A DNA stretch of 64,000 bases from LMUY01 sp964242215. GTDB lineage: Bacteria > Pseudomonadota > Alphaproteobacteria > Acetobacterales > Acetobacteraceae. Below are positions 16,391-25,255 of this stretch, one piece after another. The notes beneath the pieces were generated by a model, which had not been told where the DNA came from, ran no database searches, and saw nothing but the letters and a program-made list of their open reading frames with translations. The DNA is taken from positions 14,411 to 78,410 of the forward strand of contig CAXTCJ010000012.1 in the NCBI GenBank assembly GCA_964242215.1, written 5' to 3'. How positions within the stretch are numbered: the first letter of the stretch is position 1; each line of letters starts with the position of its first letter. The translations under genes and the position numbers were made by a program.

Positions 16391-17526
16391 TCCAGTTGTC
16401 CTTCATCGATCGGAACGATCACGCTGTCTGCGGCAGCCCAGCTGACCGTGGTGGCGGCGCCGGGCTGCAGCCGGTCGCCGCTCCCGGGCCGCACGGCGAC
16501 GTCGGCCAGCAGGGAGCGGCCGGTGACCTGAAGGGCGTAGCGAATGCGGGCCCCGGCATAGGTGACATCCGTCACGATCGCGGGCAGCCCATCCGCGGCG
16601 CCGAGGCAGAGGTTCTCCGGCCGCACCGAAAGCGCTGCCAGGCTGCCGGACGCCACGGTGACATGGCAGGGCGCATCCAGCGTGCGGTCCATACCGTCCA
16701 GCGCGATCGCCACGCGGCCCGGCTCGGCAACGGCGATGCGGCCCGGCAGCATATTGGTGTCGCCGACGAAGCGGGCGACGAATGCCGAGCAGGGACGGTC
16801 GTAGATCTCGGCGGCCGTCCCCACCTGCTCCAGCCGGCCGCGATTGACCACGGCGATGCGGTCGGACAGCCGCAACGCCTCGTCCTGATCATGGGTGACG
16901 AATACGAAGGTGGCCCCTGACCGGCGCTGGATCTGCTTCAGCTCGTCCTGCAGCATCTGCCGCAGCTTCAGGTCCAGCGCGCTCAGCGGCTCGTCCAGCA
17001 GCAGCACGGCCGGGTGCAGCACCAGCGCTCGGGCGAGGGCGACGCGCTGCCGCTGGCCACCCGACATCTCGTGCACCCGGCGCCCCTCCAAGCCGGGCAG
17101 GTCGACCATCGCCAACGCCTCTGCCACGCGGCGCGCGATCTCGTGCCGCGGCGTGCGCCGCACTTCCAGCCCGAACGCCACGTTGCCGCCGACCGTGAGA
17201 TGCGGGAACAGCGCAAGGTTCTGGAACACGACCCCCACCGGGCGTTGGTGCGCAGGCACGCCGGTCATGTCGCGCCCGTCGATCAGGATGCGGCCCGCCG
17301 TCGGTCGTTCGAACCCGGCGATCAGCCGCAGCATCGTGGTCTTGCCCGAGCCCGATGGCCCCAGCAGGCTGACGAAGCTTCCGGCTTCGACCGTGAGATC
17401 CACGCCGTGCAGCGCGTGATAGGTCCCGTACGAGCGTTCCACGCCGACCAGCTGCAACGCCGGGCCGCGTTCGGCGGCTTGGGTTGGAGCGTGTTGGCGC
17501 GCGGCGTGCATGGGCGAACCATGCAT
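16387..17526 (-). CDS. Polyamine-type ABC importer ATPase (PotA-like)
   Basis: A 379-residue ATPase. Residues about 25-260 form the ABC domain with Walker A GPSGSGKTT, Q-loop VVFQNLALFPHL, signature MSGGQRQRVALAR, Walker B VLLLDEPLSALD and switch His FVTHDQDEAL. A C-terminal TOBE-type beta domain (VRPENLCLG...) is typical of PotA/CysA-like subunits. It starts at ATG 17526, with a second ATG at 17511 giving MHAARQ. It is the first gene of its operon. Upstream lies the divergent promoter region with TGTACACA at 17555-17562 shared with the esterase/importer operon. Confidence 0.9.
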   Translation of the reverse strand: MHGSPMHAARQHAPTQAAERGPALQLVGVERSYGTYHALHGVDLTVEAGSFVSLLGPSGSGKTTMLRLIAGFERPTAGRILIDGRDMTGVPAHQRPVGVVFQNLALFPHLTVGGNVAFGLEVRRTPRHEIARRVAEALAMVDLPGLEGRRVHEMSGGQRQRVALARALVLHPAVLLLDEPLSALDLKLRQMLQDELKQIQRRSGATFVFVTHDQDEALRLSDRIAVVNRGRLEQVGTAAEIYDRPCSAFVARFVGDTNMLPGRIAVAEPGRVAIALDGMDRTLDAPCHVTVASGSLAALSVRPENLCLGAADGLPAIVTDVTYAGARIRYALQVTGRSLLADVAVRPGSGDRLQPGAATTVSWAAADSVIVPIDEGQLE

Positions 17527-17554
17527 TCGGCACCACTACGGCGCAAGACTGGAA

Positions 17555-17562
17555 TGTACACA
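17555..17562. promoter_or_regulatory. Candidate GntR operator B (TGTACACA) in potA/esterase divergent promoter
   Basis: TGTACACA (TGTGTACA on the other strand) sits midway between the minus-strand polyamine-type importer operon and the plus-strand esterase-livKHMGF-gntR operon. On the minus strand a weak promoter can be read: CCGACA, a 15-nt gap, then TACATT overlapping the palindrome. The core matches sites A and C (TGTRTACA). Confidence 0.45.
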
Positions 17563-17630
17563 AAATCCAAACTTGTCGGCAGCACGGCGCTCGTGCAGGG
17601 TCGCTGCGTCAACGCACGGGAACGACACGG

Positions 17631-18584
17631 ATGAACGCTGCGAAACTACACCCTGAGATCGCACCCCTGTTCGCCACCATGGTCGCGGCCTGCGATCCCC
17701 CGATGGAGATGCGCCAGCCGCACGAGGTGCGTGCGCTGATGGATGGCTTTGCCCGCAACGAGATGCCGCCGCGGCCGGATACCGTGGAGACGGAGGACAT
17801 GGTGGCCGAGCTGCCCGGGCGCAGCATCCGCCTGCGCCTGTTCAAGCCCCGGGGCGCCACGGGGCCGCTGCCCATCATGCTGTATTTCCATGGCGGCGGC
17901 TGGGTGATCGGCAACATCGATACCCATGACCGCTACGTCTGCGCGCTGACGGAGGCGAGCGGCGTAGCCTATTTCGCGGTCGACTACCGCTTGGCGCCGG
18001 AGCACCCCTATCCAGCCGCGATCGACGACTGTTACGACGCGCTGTGCTGGATTGCCGAGAATGCCGCCCGCTTGGGGCTGGACGCGACCCGGATCGGCGT
18101 CAGCGGCGACAGCGCGGGCGGGCAACTCAGCGCCGCCTGTACGTTTCTGGCGCGCAAGCATGGCACGCCGAAGCTGTCATTCCAGCTTCTCATCTACCCG
18201 CTGACAGACCGCGACACCTCACGGCCATCGTATCACAGCTGGGACAATCTGCTGCTGACCACGCCCTACATGGAATGGTTCTGGAAACACTTCTACGGCG
18301 AGGGCATGCCGACCGACACGCTCGTCGTCCCGTTGCAGGAGCCGGACCTGACCGGCTTGCCGCCCGCCTACGTGGTCACCTGCGAGTACGACATCCTGCG
18401 CGACGAGGGCGAGCTGTACGCCATGCGGCTGATGGATGCGGGCGTGTCCACCACGCTACGCCGGGTGCCGGGCGGTGCTCACCCATTCTTCCGCGCCATG
18501 TTCACGAGCCCGATGGTACGGGCCGAGATCAGGGAGATGGGTCACCAGATCCGCCGCTACCTGGTGGAGGAGACTCCTCATTAA
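17631..18584 (+). CDS. Alpha/beta hydrolase, HSL-family esterase
   Basis: A 317-residue alpha/beta hydrolase of the hormone-sensitive-lipase group. The oxyanion motif MLYFHGGGWVIG is near residue 83, the nucleophile elbow is GVSGDSAGGQLSA, and the acid and base are likely in CEYDILRDEGE and PGGAHPFF. ATG 17631 is the first codon giving normal family length. It would hydrolyse a short carboxylic ester or related bond in the cytoplasm. It is the first gene of an operon that continues 1 bp later into a second amide-type ABC importer and ends in a GntR regulator, so ester cleavage and uptake may serve one substrate. Confidence 0.88.
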   Translation: MNAAKLHPEIAPLFATMVAACDPPMEMRQPHEVRALMDGFARNEMPPRPDTVETEDMVAELPGRSIRLRLFKPRGATGPLPIMLYFHGGGWVIGNIDTHDRYVCALTEASGVAYFAVDYRLAPEHPYPAAIDDCYDALCWIAENAARLGLDATRIGVSGDSAGGQLSAACTFLARKHGTPKLSFQLLIYPLTDRDTSRPSYHSWDNLLLTTPYMEWFWKHFYGEGMPTDTLVVPLQEPDLTGLPPAYVVTCEYDILRDEGELYAMRLMDAGVSTTLRRVPGGAHPFFRAMFTSPMVRAEIREMGHQIRRYLVEETPH

Positions 18585-18585
18585 G

Positions 18586-19794
18586 ATGTTTACTGTATAC
18601 GGTTCAGGTGGGGTAGCCGCCCTGGTCGCCGCCACTCTGCTGTCGCTAGGAGGCGTGTCCCGGGCCGCGGAGCCGGTCAAACTCGGCTGCGTCGCCGCCC
18701 TGTCCGGCTCCGGCGCCGACATCGGCACCAGGTTGCGCGAGGGAGCCGAGTTGGCCGTCGCCGCGCGCCCTGAGATCGCCGGCCGCCCGGTGGAGCTGCT
18801 GGTGCGCGACAGCAAGAGCGATCCCTCGGTCGCGCAGCAGCAAGCCGCCAGCCTGCAGTCCGACGGTGTGTCGGGGCTGCTGTGCTCGTCGCTGAGCAGC
18901 GAGGGCGCCGCCTTGTCCGCCGCGGCGCGGGCCGGCCGCATGCCGGTGCCGGACGTGATGGCGAGCGCGGTCGCGGACGAGATCACCGGCAAGAGCTGCA
19001 ACCAGTGGACCTTTCGCTCGGTGCCCTCCGCCACCACGATCGCCCACGCGGTGGCGCGGTTCACGGCGGGCCAGCCGGCGTTGTCGGCCGGAGGGTTCTA
19101 CATCCTGGGCAGCGACTATCTGTATGGCCGCTCGTCCGGTCGGGCCTTTTCCGAGATACCCGGCATCAAGATCGTCGGCGAGAGCTACGCCCCACTCGAT
19201 ACCGCGGACTGGACACCATACCTGAACAAGATCAGCCAATCCGGTGCCACCGGGCTTTGGCTGCCGGTGGCACTCGGCTCGCCCTACGTCCAGCTGATGG
19301 TCGCGGCCAACGCCATGAAGCTGCTGCAGCACACCACCATCATGGCGCCGACCGGCCTACCGCAGGAGCTCATCGAACAGCTCGCGGACGCGGCGTCCGG
19401 CGTGGTCGAGCCGGCCAGCGCCGTGCTGATGACCCAGCCCGCCTCCGTCCCGGTGGCGACCGCCTATCGCGCCAAATACGGCCGCGCACCGAGCGAGGGG
19501 GTGCTGCAATCCTACGTGGCGACCAGCATCATGCTGCAGGCCATCGCCGCGGCGAAGGACACCTCTCCGGCGGCCGTGCGCGATGCGCTGCAAGGCGGCA
19601 GCTTCGACACGATCGTGGGCCCGGTGCGCTTCCGCAAAGGTGACCAGCAGGCGGTGGCGCCGGTCTGGTCGGCGCGGATCGACAAGCTCGCGACGCCGGT
19701 CGCCGGCTCCTCCTACGCCTTCGTCGCCGTGCAGAAATACGCGGCCGACGACGTGATGCCTACGCTCGAGCAGACGGGCTGCGTTCCTCGTTGA
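18586..19794 (+). CDS. Periplasmic substrate-binding protein of second amide/branched-chain importer
   Basis: A 402-residue type I binding protein. A hydrophobic leader (VYGSGGVAALVAATLLSLGGVSRA) is followed by AEPVKLGCVAALSGSGADIG. FYILGSDYLYGRSSGRAF and SYAPLDTADWTPYLNKI parallel the AmiC/UrtA-like protein at 10624. ATG 18586 is preceded by GGTGGAGGAG within the end of the esterase gene. The start region contains TGTATACG (18594-18601), one base from the candidate operator core. It would deliver ligand to the LivH/LivM pair encoded next. Confidence 0.87.
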   Translation: MFTVYGSGGVAALVAATLLSLGGVSRAAEPVKLGCVAALSGSGADIGTRLREGAELAVAARPEIAGRPVELLVRDSKSDPSVAQQQAASLQSDGVSGLLCSSLSSEGAALSAAARAGRMPVPDVMASAVADEITGKSCNQWTFRSVPSATTIAHAVARFTAGQPALSAGGFYILGSDYLYGRSSGRAFSEIPGIKIVGESYAPLDTADWTPYLNKISQSGATGLWLPVALGSPYVQLMVAANAMKLLQHTTIMAPTGLPQELIEQLADAASGVVEPASAVLMTQPASVPVATAYRAKYGRAPSEGVLQSYVATSIMLQAIAAAKDTSPAAVRDALQGGSFDTIVGPVRFRKGDQQAVAPVWSARIDKLATPVAGSSYAFVAVQKYAADDVMPTLEQTGCVPR

Positions 19795-19807
19795 GCAGAG
19801 TGGGCTA

Positions 19808-20668
19808 ATGCAGACCGCAGCCCTCGCGGTGGTGAGCGGCCTGCTCTACGGCTGCACGTTGCTGCTGGTGGCGACCGGGCTGACCCTGATCTTCGGCGTG
19901 GGCCGGGTCGTTAATTTCGCGCACGGGACGCTCTACGCGTTGGGGGCCTTCCTCGGCGCCAGCATCTATGCCGTCGCCGGCTTGTGGGTGGCCTGCCTGG
20001 TGGCGCCGGCGCTGGTGGCGGTGGTGGCCGTGGCGCTCGACCTCCTCGTCATCCGGCGGCTACGGCGTCGCGGCGAGATGGTGGTGCTGCTGTTCACCTT
20101 CGGCTTGGGCATCGTGATCGACGCCGCGATCACCGGCCTCTGGGGTGCGCGCAGCTACGCCGTCCCGGTGCCATCTCTGCTGGCAGGCGGAGTGTCCCTG
20201 TTTGGCGGCCAGATCTCCGTCTACTCGATCGTGCTGGCCGCCAGTTCGCTCGTGGTGACCGGACTGCTGGTCGCCGCCCTGCACGGCACCGCCTTCGGCC
20301 TTCGCCTGCGCGCGGCGGCCGAGAACCCGGCGATGGCGGAGATCGCCGGCGTCGACGTGGATTTCGCCTTCACCGCCGTGCTTGCGGTCGGGTCCGCCTT
20401 CGCCGCCCTGGCCGGGGTGCTGGTGCTGCCAATGATCGGCGCCAGCAACGGCATGGACCTGTCGGTGACGGTGCTGGTGCTCATCGTCGTCATCGTCGGC
20501 GGCCTCGGCAGCTTGCCCGGCACCGCTTTGGCGTCGCTGCTGGTGGGCGTGATCCTGACACTCGGGGCCACGTACGCCTCCTCGGCCGCCTATTTGATGC
20601 TGTTCGCGGCGGTGATCGGCATGCTGTTGGTGCGGCCGTTCGGGCTGGTCCCGAGCCGCAGCGAGTGA
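19808..20668 (+). CDS. livH: ABC importer permease (LivH type), second system
   Basis: A 286-residue inner-membrane permease with the LivH hallmark LTLIFGVGRVVNFAHGTLYALGAF near residue 25 and the cytoplasmic loop GLRLRAAAENPAMAEIAGVDV. ATG 19808 follows the binding-protein stop by 13 bp, and GAGCAGAG lies just upstream. Its stop overlaps the GTG start of livM (GTGA 20665-20668). It forms half of the membrane pore. Confidence 0.9.
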   Translation: MQTAALAVVSGLLYGCTLLLVATGLTLIFGVGRVVNFAHGTLYALGAFLGASIYAVAGLWVACLVAPALVAVVAVALDLLVIRRLRRRGEMVVLLFTFGLGIVIDAAITGLWGARSYAVPVPSLLAGGVSLFGGQISVYSIVLAASSLVVTGLLVAALHGTAFGLRLRAAAENPAMAEIAGVDVDFAFTAVLAVGSAFAALAGVLVLPMIGASNGMDLSVTVLVLIVVIVGGLGSLPGTALASLLVGVILTLGATYASSAAYLMLFAAVIGMLLVRPFGLVPSRSE

Positions 20669-21565
20669 AGAACGCAACCGCTGTCGGCCTCGCCGCCGCC
20701 CTGCTCGCGGCCGCCATCGCGCCGATAGTGCTGCCGCCGTTCACGATCCACCTGATGGCCCTGGTGCTCTGCTACGGCACCTGGGCGATGAGCTTCGGCC
20801 TGGTCATGGGGCAGCTCGGCCTGACGTCGTTCGGCCACGCGGCGCTGTTCGGCGGTGGCGCCTACGCGGCGGCATGGGTGGGATTGAACCTGTCGGACAA
20901 CCTGCTCGCGGGCTTGGGCGCGGCGGGGCTGTTCGGGGCGACGATCGGCGCGGTGCTGGGCCTGGTGCTGGGCCGCCTGTCCGGAGTCGCGTTCTCCATC
21001 GGCTCGCTGGCGTTCGGCGGCATGGTGACGCAGGTAGCCAATAGCTGGGCCGAGGTGACGGGCGGCAGCGACGGCCTGGTCGGTCTGCCCTTCCCGCGCC
21101 TCCTGGGCCAGGACCTGGATGATCGCGCGCTGTACGGCGCGGCGGCGGCGCTGGCGCTGGTGAGCTATCTCGGCCTGGTCACGGTGCTGCGCCGCCGGCC
21201 GGGCCTCCTGCTGCATGCGGTGCGGGACAACCCGGTCCGTGCGGCCTCCAGCGGTATCCATGTCCACGCCGTGCGCGTCGCGACGCTCGCCGTGTCCGGA
21301 CTTCTGGCGGGCCTCGCCGGCGGGATCTCGGCTTTCATCGTGGGATCCGTGGCGCCGTCCTCGCTGGATTGGTCGGCCTCCGGCAGCGTCCTGGTCATGT
21401 CCGTGCTCGGCGGCGTCGGCACGGTGCTGGGGCCGTTGCTAGGCGCGGCCGGCTACACGCTGTTCGAGCAGGCATTGAGCCAAGTCCTGCCGAACTACCG
21501 CCTGGTGCTCGGCCTGGCCTTCATCGCCGTGGTGCTGCTGGCGCCCGGCGGGATGCGGGTGCGGC

Positions 21566-21576
<11 letters not shown>
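20665..21576 (+). CDS. livM: ABC importer permease (LivM type), second system
   Basis: A 303-residue permease with about nine spans and the LivM landmarks LMALVLCYGTWAMSFGLVMGQLGLTSFGHAALFGGGAY and HAVRDNPVRAASSGI. GTG 20665 is chosen because it overlaps the livH stop by 4 bp and gives the usual N-terminus. The frame is open far upstream but only as an antisense-like shadow of livH. Unlike the first importer, permease and ATPase are separate genes here. Confidence 0.9.
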
Positions 21577-22259
<683 letters not shown>

Positions 22260-22273
<14 letters not shown>

Positions 22274-23033
22274 TCTCGAAGGTGTGCATGCCGCGCGGGG
22301 CGGCGTGGAGATCCTGCGCGGTGTCGACCTGCAGGTGGCGGACGGAGAAGCCGTGGCGCTGTTCGGGCGCAATGGCATGGGCAAGACGACGACCCTGGAC
22401 TGCATCGCCGCGGTACTGCGGCCGACCGCAGGCCGGATGACCGTCCTGGGCCGCCAATTCACCGGCGGCAAGCCGCACCGGGCAGTGCGCGCCGGGTTGG
22501 GCTACGTCCCGGAGAACCGCGGGATCTTCTCCCGCCTCACCGTTGGGGAGAACCTGGCGGTCTCGCGCGCATCGGGCACGCCGTGGACGCTGCCCCGGTT
22601 GCTGGCGCTGTTCCCGGCACTGCAGGGCCGGCTGGGCGAACGCGCGGGGCTGCTCAGCGGCGGGCAGCAGCAAATGGTGGCGGTGGCCCGCGCGCTGTCC
22701 GGCAACCCGCGGGTGATGCTGCTGGATGAGCCGACGGCCGGGTTGGCACCGCTGATCATCGATGCCATCGCCGCCGCACTGACCGAGATCGCCGCAACAG
22801 GAGTGGCGCTGCTGGTGGTCGAGCAGACGATGGCGGTGGCCGGACGCGTCGCCAACCGGTTCCTGTTCATGGAAGATGGCCGTGTTGCCGCCGACGTGGG
22901 CAAGGCGGCGCTGGCGGCCGATCCGGGGCTGTTCAACCGCTATCTCGGCGTTGCCCAGAAGAGCCAGGGCATTGCGCCGCCCACCGATCGCGCTATGCCG
23001 GGGCCCCGACAAGAACGAGATCACCGTGAGTGA
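22260..23033 (+). CDS. livF: ABC importer ATPase (LivF type), second system
   Basis: A 257-residue ATPase with Walker A GRNGMGKTT, GYVPENRGIFSRLTVGENL, signature LSGGQQQMVAVARAL and Walker B VMLLDEPTAGLAP. TTG 22260 (14-bp overlap with livG) gives the complete first strand PVISLEGVHAARGG; a GTG at 22284 would cut it off. The last 25 residues (QKSQGIAPPTDRAMPGPRQERDHRE) are an unusual polar tail that overlaps the GntR gene by 8 bp. It completes the importer. Confidence 0.9.
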
Positions 23034-23706
23034 CAGCATCGCCGATCCTCCCGAGTTCCGCATCCCCGACGTACTCGCCAAGGAACTGGCGCGTTTCCTC
23101 CAGGACCAGATCGTCTTCGGCGACATCGCACCAGGCATGCGGTTCATCGAGGAAGACATCGTCCGCCGCTACAACGTCAGCCGATCCCCGGTGCGGGAGG
23201 CGTTCCGGTTGCTGGAGCAGGACGGCCTGCTGGTGCGGGACCGCCGCCGCGGCGTGCGGGTGGGCATGCTGAGCGTGAGGGACCTGGACGAGATCTATGC
23301 CTGCCGCATTCCGCTGGAGGGCATGGCCGCCGAAACCGCGGCCCAGCACCGCACGGACGCTCACTTGCCAGCGCTGGAGGCGGCGATGGCCGGGCTGCAG
23401 GATGCGTTCGCCGAGACCAATGTCCGCGAGTATTTCGAGCAGAATGTTCGCCTGACCGACCAGATCCTGCTTGCGTCAGGCAACGCCACGCTGCGCCGCC
23501 TGCTTGGCACCATCGGCAAGCAGGCGCTGCGCTACCGCTACCTCGCTTACTGCCGCAACCCCAACATGATGCAGCTTTCGGTGGAAACCAACCGCGAGAT
23601 CATCGACGCCATCCTGCACCAACGCGGCCGCACGGCCCGGACGCTGACCGAAGACCTGATCCAGCAATCGTGGCAGGGCATACGCACCACGTTTGCCGAT
23701 GAGTGA
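23026..23706 (+). CDS. GntR-family regulator, FCD subfamily
   Basis: A 226-residue regulator. The N-terminal winged helix (residues about 15-85) includes IEEDIVRRYNVSRSPVREAFRLLEQDGLLV. The C-terminal FCD domain (residues about 90-215) includes YACRIPLEGMAAETAAQ, and the conserved acidic/His residues usually bind a metal or carboxylic acid. GTG 23026 overlaps the livF tail. As the last gene of the esterase-importer operon it probably controls that operon in response to a pathway metabolite. The TGTRTACA palindromes at three divergent promoters in the cluster are its candidate sites. Confidence 0.88.
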   Translation: MSDSIADPPEFRIPDVLAKELARFLQDQIVFGDIAPGMRFIEEDIVRRYNVSRSPVREAFRLLEQDGLLVRDRRRGVRVGMLSVRDLDEIYACRIPLEGMAAETAAQHRTDAHLPALEAAMAGLQDAFAETNVREYFEQNVRLTDQILLASGNATLRRLLGTIGKQALRYRYLAYCRNPNMMQLSVETNREIIDAILHQRGRTARTLTEDLIQQSWQGIRTTFADE

Positions 23707-23711
23707 GGCCT

Positions 23712-23844
23712 GATCCTCCCCTGTGCTTTACGGGGGAGGTGGCGGCGCAGCCGACGGAGGGGGCGCGGGCACCGTCCGTGCCCAAAAAACCCGCCTCCAC
23801 CATGCTTCGCATGGTCCCCCTCCCCCGCTGCGCAGGGGAGGATC
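23712..23844. repeat. 133-bp intergenic palindromic repeat element
   Basis: GATCCTCCCCTG at 23712-23723 is the exact reverse complement of CAGGGGAGGATC at 23833-23844. The interior has further self-complementary runs (CGGGGGAGG, CCCCCTCCCCCG, CATGCTTCGCATG). It fills the gap between the convergent GntR and aminotransferase genes. Elements of this look (GGGGAGGATC ends, ATGCTTCGCAT core) recur between genes in many alphaproteobacterial genomes. It could also act as a two-way terminator. Confidence 0.75.
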
Positions 23845-23874
23845 TTTGGGCAGTTAACTTCAGACAATCCCGCT

Positions 23875-25212
23875 CTAAGCCGCCTTGAACGCCCGGCAGG
23901 CGCGGTCGAATGCCTCGAAGGTCTGGGTCAAATCATCATCCGTGTGGGTGATCGAGATGAAGCGCCGGTTGTTCGGCAGCACGAACAGGCCCTGCCGGAT
24001 CATTTCGGTCTCCAGCGCACCCTGCCGCTTCAGATCGCTGCGCAGGATGTCGCCGTAGTTCACCGGCGGCGCATCGGCGAACAGGAAGTGCCACATCGGG
24101 CCGTCCCCGAACACCACCAGGCCCATGTCGTTGCGGTCGGCCACCTCCTGGATGCCGGCGCGCAGCTTGTCCGCCATGGCGAAGACGCGTTCGTAGACGC
24201 CCGGCTCGCTGAGCACGTCGAGCACGGCGAGTGCCGCAGCACAGCCAAGCGGGTGCCCCTGCAGCGTGCCGTTCTGGTACACGTAGCCGGGCTGGCCCTT
24301 CTTGGACGGGTCGGCCTGGTCCATGATGTCGGCCCGGCCCGCCACGGCCCCGACCGGCAAGCCGCCGCCGATGATCTTGCCGTAGGTGGCGAGGTCCGGG
24401 ACGATGTCGAAATAGGCCTGCGCCCCGCCCAGACCATAGCGGAACCCGGTCACCACCTCGTCCAGGATCATGACGATGCCGTGCTTGGCCGTCAGCTCGC
24501 GTACACCCGCCAGGAAGCCCGGCAGCGGCGAGATGATGCGCTGGATCGGCTCGACGATCACCGCCGCGATCTCGTGCCCGTGCGCGTCCAGGATGGAGCT
24601 GAGCGCGTCGAGGTCGTTGAACGGCGCCACCAGCATCAGCTCCTGCACCACGGCCGGGATGCCGCTCGTGTCGGGCTGCGGCGTCGGGAAGTTGGAGGAA
24701 CGCTTCGGCGCGGTGCTGAGCTGCGCGTAGTCGTGGGTGCCGTGATACGCGCCCTCGAACTTCAGGACCTTGTCGCGCCCGGTGAAGCCGCGCGCCAGGC
24801 GGATGGCGTGGAACGTCGACTCCGATCCCGACGTGGTGAAGCGGATGCGTTCGGCGCAGCGCAGCAACGGGGTGACGCGTTGCGCCAGGTCGACCGCGGT
24901 CTGGTTGAGGTAGGCGAAGAAATGCGTCCCCCGGCTAGCCTGCTCGGCAACGGCGTGCGCCACCGCCGGGTGGGCGTGGCCGAGGAACATGGCGCCAGAA
25001 CCCAGCACGTAGTCGATATACTCGTTGCCCGACGTGTCCCAGAAGCGCGGGCCCTTGCCGTGGCTGACGACGAAACGGACGTCGTTCGCCAACGCGTTGC
25101 CGCCGAGCGCCCCGCCCGGCAACGCGTGGGAGGCCATGACGAACTGCTCGGCCTCCACCGTCGACATATTGCCGTTGCGGCCGATTGCATGCGCTGACAC
25201 GGACACGTTCAT
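23875..25212 (-). CDS. Class III aminotransferase (glutamate-1-semialdehyde aminotransferase-like)
   Basis: A 445-residue PLP enzyme of the HemL-like class III group. Landmarks are FVVSHGKGPRFWDTSGNEYIDYVLGSG, RFTTSGSESTFHAIRLARG, the PLP-phosphate and ring-binding region VMILDEVVTGFRYG, and the Schiff-base Lys in ATYGKIIGGGLPVGA. ATG 25212 has GGGGGAAAC just upstream; the frame before it is a shadow. Located in a catabolic cluster and not with haem genes, it more likely moves an amino group in nitrogen-compound breakdown than makes 5-aminolevulinate. A role in tetrapyrrole supply for the phototrophy implied by bciA cannot be excluded. It is probably co-transcribed with the flavoprotein upstream (43-bp gap). 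Confidence 0.87.
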   Translation of the reverse strand: MNVSVSAHAIGRNGNMSTVEAEQFVMASHALPGGALGGNALANDVRFVVSHGKGPRFWDTSGNEYIDYVLGSGAMFLGHAHPAVAHAVAEQASRGTHFFAYLNQTAVDLAQRVTPLLRCAERIRFTTSGSESTFHAIRLARGFTGRDKVLKFEGAYHGTHDYAQLSTAPKRSSNFPTPQPDTSGIPAVVQELMLVAPFNDLDALSSILDAHGHEIAAVIVEPIQRIISPLPGFLAGVRELTAKHGIVMILDEVVTGFRYGLGGAQAYFDIVPDLATYGKIIGGGLPVGAVAGRADIMDQADPSKKGQPGYVYQNGTLQGHPLGCAAALAVLDVLSEPGVYERVFAMADKLRAGIQEVADRNDMGLVVFGDGPMWHFLFADAPPVNYGDILRSDLKRQGALETEMIRQGLFVLPNNRRFISITHTDDDLTQTFEAFDRACRAFKAA

Positions 25213-25255
25213 AGTTTCCCCCAAGGGTTCATCGTTGACACTGAAGCGGCTGCCA

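Noticed and set aside
18594..18601. TGTATACG in the start of the second binding-protein gene as a fourth operator
   Set aside because: One base off the core and inside codons 3-6, so it may be chance. It is mentioned as a near match but not called.
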